This document shows positions 57,199 to 64,000 of a stretch of 64,000 bases of DNA, piece by piece. Each line of letters starts with the position of its first letter. The first letter of the stretch is position 1. The stretch is taken from the NCBI RefSeq assembly GCF_032362555.1, contig NC_083520.1:7316001-7380000 (forward strand), read 5' to 3'. Source of the stretch: Amyelois transitella (lineage: Eukaryota > Arthropoda > Insecta > Lepidoptera > Pyralidae). The notes under the pieces are model-generated. The model made no database searches. It had not been told where the DNA came from and worked only from the letters and a program-made list of their open reading frames with translations. A program made the translations under genes and the position numbers.

Positions 57199-58340
57199 AT
57201 TAACTGAAACTTGTAGAGCAGACTAAACTGATATTAAACTAAAGCCCCAAGAAAGCAATTAAACTATTATTACTCCTTTAAAGACATCATAAAGAACTGT
57301 TACACGTTACAACGGTCACTGATACACATTTTTTATGGTAATACGCATAAACCTTTTTTTCCCCGTCGGACAATAAATACCATTTTAAAATCCTGGAAGG
57401 CTCGCGCCAACTACCTGGCATTGAGAAATGTTACCGCAACCTTTTCGCATTGGTCCGTTTCAATATGTCGGGTCGTCACATTTATTAGACGCTTTTTGTA
57501 CACCTCTTTTGTCTACACCAAACTCTATCATGAAGCCGCCGCGCCGCCAAAGACGAAACTCAAACATCAAAGGATAGTTATTGTACTGTAACTGCAGTTA
57601 ACTGCGCCTAATCATAAACTGTTATTGTAAGTAACGGAATTTTAATTATATTTTTATTTGTTGCCACACAAATATGTCAATAATTCCATTGGGTGGGCTA
57701 CGGTTAAAAAAACAAAGACCTAAGGCGACACATTGATTACCGTTAAATTTTTTGCCCAACTTACTCATTTGTTTCAATTATGCAATTTCATTTAATAAAA
57801 ATTCCATTACTGACTGACAAAGTACAGCGTTAACCGCTGGGTCTAGAGATCAGAAATTTGGCGTTAAGGTTTCTTATATAGTCTATGGGTGAACTAAAAG
57901 AGGATTAAATATTATTGGTAACCACACGGCACCTGGAAATAGTAAAGTAAGTAACCAATAAAGTAACATTTTAACAACAGAAATTTACTGAACTTTCTCT
58001 TTGGGTCATGTATAAGAATAGAAGAATGTTTATGCAAAATAAATGCAACTATGCATTGACCGTATGTGATTAGAACACGTGCTGCATATTTATTTACAAC
58101 TGGCTTCTTATAAGGTGTCGGCATTTGTAACTATGTAACTTATCAACTTCTAATAACCAAATTATCAAGTTTTTTCTTCATTTTAGAATGATATTTAATA
58201 AAGCAATTTGGTATCAAATTTGTTTTTAAATTCGTTTTTAATAAAAAAAAATAGTTTTTACAAATCTGCTTACTAGATTTAACTTGAACCGCGTGAATTT
58301 AGGTTCATTAAAAAATGTCATGAAATTAGCACTACCTACA
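57199..58340. other. Intergenic, no gene recognised
   Basis: AT-rich. A 17-bp family A head remnant on the minus strand is at 57915-57931. Nothing else. Confidence 0.45.
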
Positions 58341-58420
58341 AAAAGCAACGAATTAAACGCCTCCTACAAAAAGCGACGAATTTAGAGCCATCTACGAAAG
58401 AATACAGGGTTAAATATCAC
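58341..58420. repeat. Interspersed repeat fragment with internal duplication
   Basis: 'aacgcctcctacaaaaagcg' and 'agccatctacgaaagaatac' 'aggg' match the element at 26360. Confidence 0.45.
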
Positions 58421-58557
58421 GGGACAAACATTTAAATTAAATCTCAACAAAGGGGTAGAAGTCTTGTATCTAAATAATTTTCAAAAGGAATTCTTAATAT
58501 TAAAGGATCGACGCATTTCCGAAATCATTCAAGTTGATTGGTAATCCGCGCGTGTTC

Positions 58558-59106
58558 TCTATATGAATGGGTCCGGGAGGGGTGCGAAGGGCTCGCGGGA
58601 GGAGGGAAAGGCTTTTTTCAGGCAGTACTACAAGACGCGCGGACGCAGACGCGCGTCACGAGCTTTTAAGCTCCCGTTCAAGATTTAGCTAAGTTGAGTT
58701 TGTTTGTTCAGTGAATTTGCTAAGGTAAGATTGGAAGACTACTTTAGATTAGTGCAGTGACGAGTTTAACGTTTATTGAAAAACGGACAAAACATTTATT
58801 TGTAGTTTTTGTGTAAGATTATTTTGTTAACTTGACAGTTATTTTGATATTCGTTTTTAATTATTTAAGTAAATAAAAATAGAAAATTGTAGGATGAGAT
58901 TTGCAAGGCATATCTTCGGATTATTTATTAAATAAAATAAGTATATGTATAAATAAATTTTATTATAATTAGTTCGTTAAATTTAGGTTTTTAAATAAAA
59001 ATATACTTATTAGTTTACATAGGAAAAAAGTTATTTGTTGTATTTCGACATGTATTTACAGATTGGCTTATTTTCGTAAGTTAATTTTAACCTCTTTGTC
59101 AATCAG
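58558..59106 (+). promoter_or_regulatory. Promoter region and 5' UTR intron of the second HES gene
   Basis: A GC-rich stretch (58565-58680) precedes a TCAGTG initiator-like sequence (58708-58713). A strong donor TAAG/GTAAGA gives an intron from 58725 that ends at a pyrimidine-rich cctctttgtcaatcag acceptor (59106), 13 bp before the ATG. The start site is unresolved: TCAGTG would leave only about 15 nt of exon, so transcription may begin upstream, near 58620-58680. Confidence 0.5.
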
Positions 59107-59119
59107 GTAATATTCGAAA

Positions 59120-61022
59120 ATGTCTGACCCATCACCGTTGTCGAAGACTGCGAAGTACAAGAAGATCACAAAACCTCTGCTGGAAAGGAAGCGGCGCGCG
59201 CGCATCAACCGGTGTCTAGACGAACTAAAGGACATCATGGTTGGCGCTTTGGATGTAAGTTTTATAACTTATTACTTTTTTAAAAGCTTTTATACTAGAT
59301 ACTTTTATATAGTTGAGTGTGTGTGTGTTTTGTTCATAAAAAATATAGTTGATTAATTTGATTTAATTTGACATTGAGATTGACATTGTGGTGATTTTGG
59401 TACAGCCAGCATTATGTAGTACTTACGCAAACTAATGCCCTAATTGTTTAATCTTATTTTATCTTAGTGGTTATAGGTATGTTTTATGAAAATCGCTTTA
59501 ATATTAATTTATTGTTGAACATAAATAATGTTTTGATGTTAAAATTTAACCATTAAATCACGGTTGTGATGTTATTTTATGTACAAATTGCTTTGGATAT
59601 AAGATGTTTTCTAACTCATTACAAAACATGTTGATCCCTTCAAACAAAATAATATAGATATGAAATCCATTCATTTTTCCTAAACTCACTTCTCATACGT
59701 AATTGCTCTTGAAAAAGTGCAGTCTATCATCTTTTAGTGGTCATCAAAGCGCAATCCATCATACTTTCACACGCCTTTTATTTTTAGCTCGACCGGTCGT
59801 CCTTCTGTTTATAACCCGCACTGACCAACTGGTATTAAGTACACAACAAACCGTACCGTATCTATCCTTATTCGCTTACAGTTATATTAATGCCGAGTTA
59901 CCCGTCGCATCGTGAGAACGACGCGATACACCTGCAGACCGCTTATATATTTTTTTCTTTTGTTGACAGATCAATGACGACAACATGAGCAAGTTGGAGA
60001 AGGCAGATATCCTTGAATTAACCGTTAACCACCTCACTAAGCTGCACAGCCCTAAGGACCCGGTTGTGGAGGCGAAGAAGTTCCAAGCCGGGTTCGGGCA
60101 GTGCGCGGCGGAAGCCTGCCGGTTCATTATGTCGGTTCCGGACTTGGACTCGAATGTCAGCCAAAACTTGATCAGCCACCTCTCGCGGCTCATCACGGCG
60201 CAGCCTCTCACCATACAAGTCCCGGACAGGCCGCCCTTTTCCCCGCCGACGTCCCCAGCCTCTGTAGTATCTGACAGACAACATTACTACAGCGATCACG
60301 ATAGGTCGTCTTCGGATGCCGAAGACTCCATTTACTCGGGCGAAGGAAACGTAAAACAATGGGTATATTCCCGATCTAATCCCCCACACTCGCGCAAAGC
60401 GACCACCCCCATGACTGGGCTCCTCACCACCGTTGACAAAATCCCTGCACCCCATCCATCCGACCACTTCCATGTCAGTGACCGCAGAACACCACACTTC
60501 AATAGAGTCCCAGCTGATGCTAAAGATGTTATTCTCCAAAAGATCAGACAACACATCATGGATAAACGAGGCAATGATTACAATGCCGATAACAATTCAG
60601 GGGGTGAGGATAGTGAAGTTAAATACTACAGACACGAAGTTTACAGAAGCGACGCTAATCAGTATTCGCCAGCAAATGTTCCTAACAACGACACTTTAGA
60701 TCTTAGGAAATATAGGTCGCCGGCGAAGTCTTCCGAGACGGCGCTATCGCCAAAAAAGAGCCCATACGTCGCGAATCAATTGGACGCGACTCCTTTGGAG
60801 AACAAAACTGAAGCGACGCCCGTTGTTCCGGAACAATGCGAATTGCCGATGGATTACAGCAACTTGCCGCCTAAAAAGAAAAGGAAATTGATCGAGTACC
60901 AAGAGTACAAAAAGCAAGAGGAGGCGAGGCGACAATTGGAGGCTTTTTATGCCGAGCAAAAAAGCGCGGGAGCGGGCGTGGGCCCGCCGGCCGACGACGA
61001 CGCCAAGTGGCGGCCTTGGTGA
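59120..61022 (+). CDS. E(spl): Enhancer-of-split-type bHLH-Orange-WRPW repressor, two coding exons
   Basis: Exon 1 is 59120-59254 (45 codons, donor GAT/GTAAGT) and exon 2 is 59970-61022 (acceptor tgttgacag). The join is in phase 0 and falls inside the bHLH loop, giving 395 residues. Basic region and helix 1 are in exon 1 ([20 protein letters not shown], with the HES proline). Helix 2 is [19 protein letters not shown] (52-70). The Orange domain is about 80-120 ([19 protein letters not shown]). A long Ser/Pro/Asp-rich linker follows, then an SV40-like basic cluster PPKKKRK (345-351), a charged helical stretch (about 352-376) and C-terminal WRPW (392-395) for Groucho. It is some 140 residues longer than the first HES protein. 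Expected to act as a Notch-responsive nuclear repressor. The 3' UTR carries K, Brd and GY boxes. Exact orthology is undetermined. Confidence 0.94.
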
Positions 61023-61063
61023 GATACTGCCGCGCGCCGCGCGCCGAGGGTGAACACGCGATT

Positions 61064-61302
61064 TGTGATATTATTAGTCTCTTCCATGGAAAGCTTTAAT
61101 TTTTTATAATTAATATTCGATAGAAACATAAGTGCCTTACACCTGTAAGTTTTATATTTGTTTGAGTATTCATAGTTATTGTTAGGTAGATGATACTTTT
61201 AATAATTTTGTAACTTCATAGCATACTGCTATATTAATTATGTTATTGACATATGTAATTAAAATTTATTTATGTGCCATTTGTTTGATCTCGATGTCTT
61301 CC
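61064..61302 (+). promoter_or_regulatory. 3' UTR K, Brd and GY boxes of the second HES gene
   Basis: K box TGTGAT at 61064-61069, Brd box AGCTTTA at 61092-61098 and GY box GTCTTCC at 61296-61302, all before the poly(A) signals. One of each class, matching the motif set of Drosophila E(spl)-C 3' UTRs. Confidence 0.75.
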
Positions 61303-61387
61303 TCTTTGAATATTCAAATAAGTATTGTAACAAGGTAAATGTTCCAAATAGAAACACTTACCTAACTCATATGATATTAAATGTTTG

Positions 61388-61429
61388 AATAAATAATGAA
61401 ATGTCCACTAACATTTTTAAGAAAATAAA
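61388..61429 (+). terminator. Poly(A) signals of the second HES gene
   Basis: AATAAA at 61388-61393 and 61424-61429, giving a 3' UTR of about 380-430 nt. Confidence 0.55.
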
Positions 61430-61559
61430 GCAATAAATAAATATTCTTTTTTAATTTTCAACTATTAGGTACTACTACTTAAGATAAAAACATCTGGTAA
61501 TGCTTCTGTAAGGTACCTACTTCAATTTATTATTAGTAATGCTACTCGTAACACTTCTT

Positions 61560-61805
61560 CTTCCTCTTGGCGTTAGTCCCGGTCAAAGGCAGACACCAGG
61601 CTCTCCTCAGCTGTGCACCTGAGACATCCTCAGGTGCGCCTTGGACATATTCCTGGTTTGGATAGACAGGGTTTTTTTCGAATCGACTCCCGTCTGACCT
61701 CCACAACCTATCCCGGGAAACTTACCTATAGAGAACCATGGCTTTTCTTATGCATCCAGTTGCCTGACTGTTCATGTGTCCCCACAATGTTAACCTTATC
61801 GTAAG
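61560..61805 (-). repeat. Interspersed repeat (family B), near full
   Basis: Minus-strand copy: 'gctcttacgataaggttaac', 'ggaggtcagacgggagtcg' and 'ggcgttagtcccggtcaaag' at its outer end. The frame across it is not a host gene. Confidence 0.6.
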
Positions 61806-62022
61806 AGCATCGATACAACATTTTATTGTTACAGAATTTTTGGCTTTAACTTAAACTATAAAATGAAATTTGTTTAGAAATTTACTTTAAGTTCAACACT
61901 GCAGCACTTTAGAAACTGACATTATTAAAACATATGAAAATATAATAATTAATAGTAAAGGTACTGGTTGATTGCAGAAAGAGAACTTTTTCTTTCATTA
62001 AATTAACATCTACAAAAGAGGT

Positions 62023-62278
62023 TGTGGCGCCATCTCTACGCCACTCGTCAACAACATCAAATCACACAACAACTGTCAATCATCTCGAAGAAATCGACGC
62101 TCTCAGCCAATAGCAGCGAAGAACCTAAATCGCGCAAGCAAAGATTTCACGGATTGGAGCTATATATACAACCTCCGACACAACATCGTCGGAGCCGCGG
62201 TTCCCCAGGCATAACACCTAGCCTGGCGGAAGATCTTCCCTTTGGTGGCGGTCGAGCCGAATCATCGCTCCCGCTACA
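62023..62278 (+). repeat. 5' LTR
   Basis: 256 bp. Contains a TATATATA stretch at about 62161 that may serve as its promoter, and a TGGCGCCATCT start resembling an insect CTCF core. Confidence 0.85.
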
Positions 62279-62750
62279 TTGGTGACCCCGACGTGATTGG
62301 AAGCAACCTTCTCCATCATCATCAACTCCAATCCTCAGCATCACTCTTCACTCTGCAAGCAGTCTCACAGCAAGCCAGCAACTGGGTATCGCAGCAGGTC
62401 CATCGCAGCCGACTCACCGAGCTTCCTGGTCCTGTCTCCACCCGCACTCACTCTCATCGACTTCAGCGACCGACGCATCTACCGCAGCCCACGCCTGGAT
62501 TTCTTCGACGGCCGCTCTTCTCTCCAGCGTGGCAGCTCTGCACGATATCTACCGGCGCCAACAAGTCGACTTCGCTCTCTTCTGTCTCGACTCACCGCAG
62601 ACTACGAGCAACGCAACGGCTCACTCCTGACTCACTAGGACTTCGAGCAACTTCCGACTCACTGGAAGACAACTGGCACTTGCAAGCTACTGAAGCACAG
62701 ATTGCACAGCAAGATCAAAACTTCAGACCTCCGGTCTTGGGGGGGAGTAC

Positions 62751-63006
62751 TGTGGCGCCATCTCTACGCCACTCGTCAACAACATCAAATCACACAACAA
62801 CTGTCAATCATCTCGAAGAAATCGACGCTCTCAGCCAATAGCAGCGAAGAACCTAAATCGCGCAAGCAAAGATTTCACGGATTGGAGCTATATATACAAC
62901 CTCCGACACAACATCGTCGGAGCCGCGGTTCCCCAGGCATAACACCTAGCCTGGCGGAAGATCTTCCCTTTGGTGGCGGTCGAGCCGAATCATCGCTCCC
63001 GCTACA
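62751..63006 (+). repeat. 3' LTR
   Basis: 256 bp, apparently identical to the 5' LTR throughout, preceded by the polypurine tract at 62740-62747. Confidence 0.85.
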
Positions 63007-63300
63007 AGGTAAGACCCAAACCATGATTTTGTAGTCAGTGCTTAAGTCAGCTGTTTGGATGAATATATTCAATTCCGAATAATTGCTTTTTAATTTCTAT
63101 GGCGTTATAGTACCTATAGAGTACCTACTACTTGATAATTAATCCTATTAAGTTCCGTTCTCGTGGAAATATGGGTAAATATTCTCTCAGTGCAACCTGA
63201 GACAATATAAAATGCCAAATGTGTGAAATCGTAGACTTTTACAAATAATGGGTTTATCTTTGCGGTAGATATCGTATGAAATTATTTTCATACAACTAGG

Positions 63301-63908
63301 GCCATCTAGCGCAAAAAAATATTACAATTTATTATTTTCCTGCCATCTATATTGCAATACATAAACTAAAAATAAAATGTAGCAGTACTCATCAATTATG
63401 TATTTTTGTTATTTTACTCTCCTCATAGATGGCACTATATTATTGCAAGTAAACCTTTGGATCTAACTTACAATAGCTAATACTAGATGGCTCTGACGTA
63501 AATTTGTGTTTTATAATGTTCTTCACTAGATGGCACAACCAGCAATTAAATTTTTGTTTTTGCTATTACTCAATAGATAGCATTGTAATTAAGTACTTTA
63601 ATATTTTTTGTACGAAATTTACAGACTTTAACTCCCAAATTCAAATAGAAATATCGTACCTAAATGACAAATAAATGTTTTCCTTGGTTATTATTCAAAC
63701 ACTGAGCTCATTTTAAATAATATATATTTTTTATTAACTTACTGTAATTTAATTAATTATTTATAAAATAATTAATTTAAAATCAATAGGTATCAAAATG
63801 GTATGGTACACGAAAAATTATTTATATTTAAAATTATAATTGCCACAATTATTAGAGCGAATTCAGGTGTGTTGTGTTATTTCGGAACTATACTCCCTCA
63901 CAGATGGC
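63301..63908. repeat. Dispersed AGATGGC motif array
   Basis: AGATGGC, or its complement, or a one-base variant, occurs at 63301-63307 (-), 63342-63348 (-), 63427-63433, 63485-63491, 63528-63534, 63575-63581 (AGATAGC) and 63902-63908. The first six are 41-85 bp apart. Several are followed within about 15 bp by TTGCAA or ATTGTAA. Could be a decayed tandem repeat or a factor-binding array. Confidence 0.55.
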
Positions 63909-64000
63909 GTTGCAATCAATGAAATAAAACTTACTACACATTTGTCGTAGTACAGAGATGGGGGGGTGCACGTCAACTTTGCCGTCGCCCATTCATTCAA

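Larger units (their letters stand above)
62023..63006 (+). mobile_element. Short LTR retrotransposon without polymerase (TRIM-like)
   Basis: Two 256-bp LTRs (62023-62278 and 62751-63006) appear identical by eye, each starting TGTGGCGCC and ending GCTACA. AGGT flanks both sides (62019-62022 and 63007-63010), a 4-bp duplication as made by Ty3/Gypsy-type integrases. A primer-binding-like TTGGTGACCCCGACGTG follows the first LTR. A polypurine run GGGGGGGAG precedes the second. The 472-bp interior has Ser/Pro-rich open frames but no protease, RT, RNase H or integrase. It must have been mobilised in trans, or it is an internally deleted copy. Identical LTRs mean a recent insertion, 1 kb beyond the second HES gene. 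Confidence 0.85.

Noticed and set aside
62022..62841. Several open frames in the LTR element, including a 199-codon one
   Set aside because: They run through LTR sequence and a Ser/Pro-rich interior without gag or pol motifs. Treated as element sequence, not genes.

Overview
This is an AT-rich arthropod nuclear window, almost certainly from a moth or butterfly. The evidence is the gene family content, a dense crop of TATG-tailed RTE-type LINEs with short derivatives of the kind common in Lepidoptera, and a Bearded-family gene next to HES genes. I read it as the Enhancer-of-split complex, the Notch-responsive gene complex of insects. It holds three host genes in 64 kb: a Bearded-family gene on the minus strand at the left end (1388-2034, two exons), an intronless bHLH-Orange-WRPW repressor (41189-41959, plus strand) and a second, intron-containing bHLH-Orange-WRPW repressor (59120-61022, plus strand). 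All three have microRNA-type motifs (K box, GY box, Brd box) in their 3' UTRs. The Bearded-family gene has an extreme set: five Brd, three GY and three K boxes.

The roughly 39 kb between the Bearded-family gene and the first HES gene, and the roughly 17 kb between the two HES genes, contain no host gene I can support. They are studded with short GC-rich islands carrying high-affinity Su(H)/CSL sites (CGTGGGAA). I count eleven exact matches in the window, one of them inside a LINE, where I estimate fewer than one by chance. Islands in the left interval often pair the Su(H) site with a proneural E-box. Three of them share one fixed arrangement: AACACCTGY, six bases, then a Su(H) site, all in the same orientation. 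A 17-bp-spaced inverted Su(H) pair (SPS) lies about 3 kb upstream of the first HES gene. A Su(H) plus two-E-box island lies about 1.25 kb upstream. The expected circuit is Notch/Su(H) plus proneural input through these islands, HES repressors with Groucho as output, and a Bearded-family protein that restrains Neuralized/Delta signalling.

The rest is transposon-derived or unremarkable AT-rich DNA. An apparently intact 3.4-kb RTE-clade LINE (12843-16262) has one 1033-codon ORF and a 9-bp target-site duplication. A short non-autonomous family of about 20 copies and fragments shares both ends with it. Near the right end is a 984-bp LTR element with apparently identical 256-bp LTRs, a 4-bp duplication and no polymerase, resembling a TRIM. 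Several other LINE or SINE tails, palindromes and tandem duplications are listed. I saw no rRNA, intact tRNA or CRISPR array.
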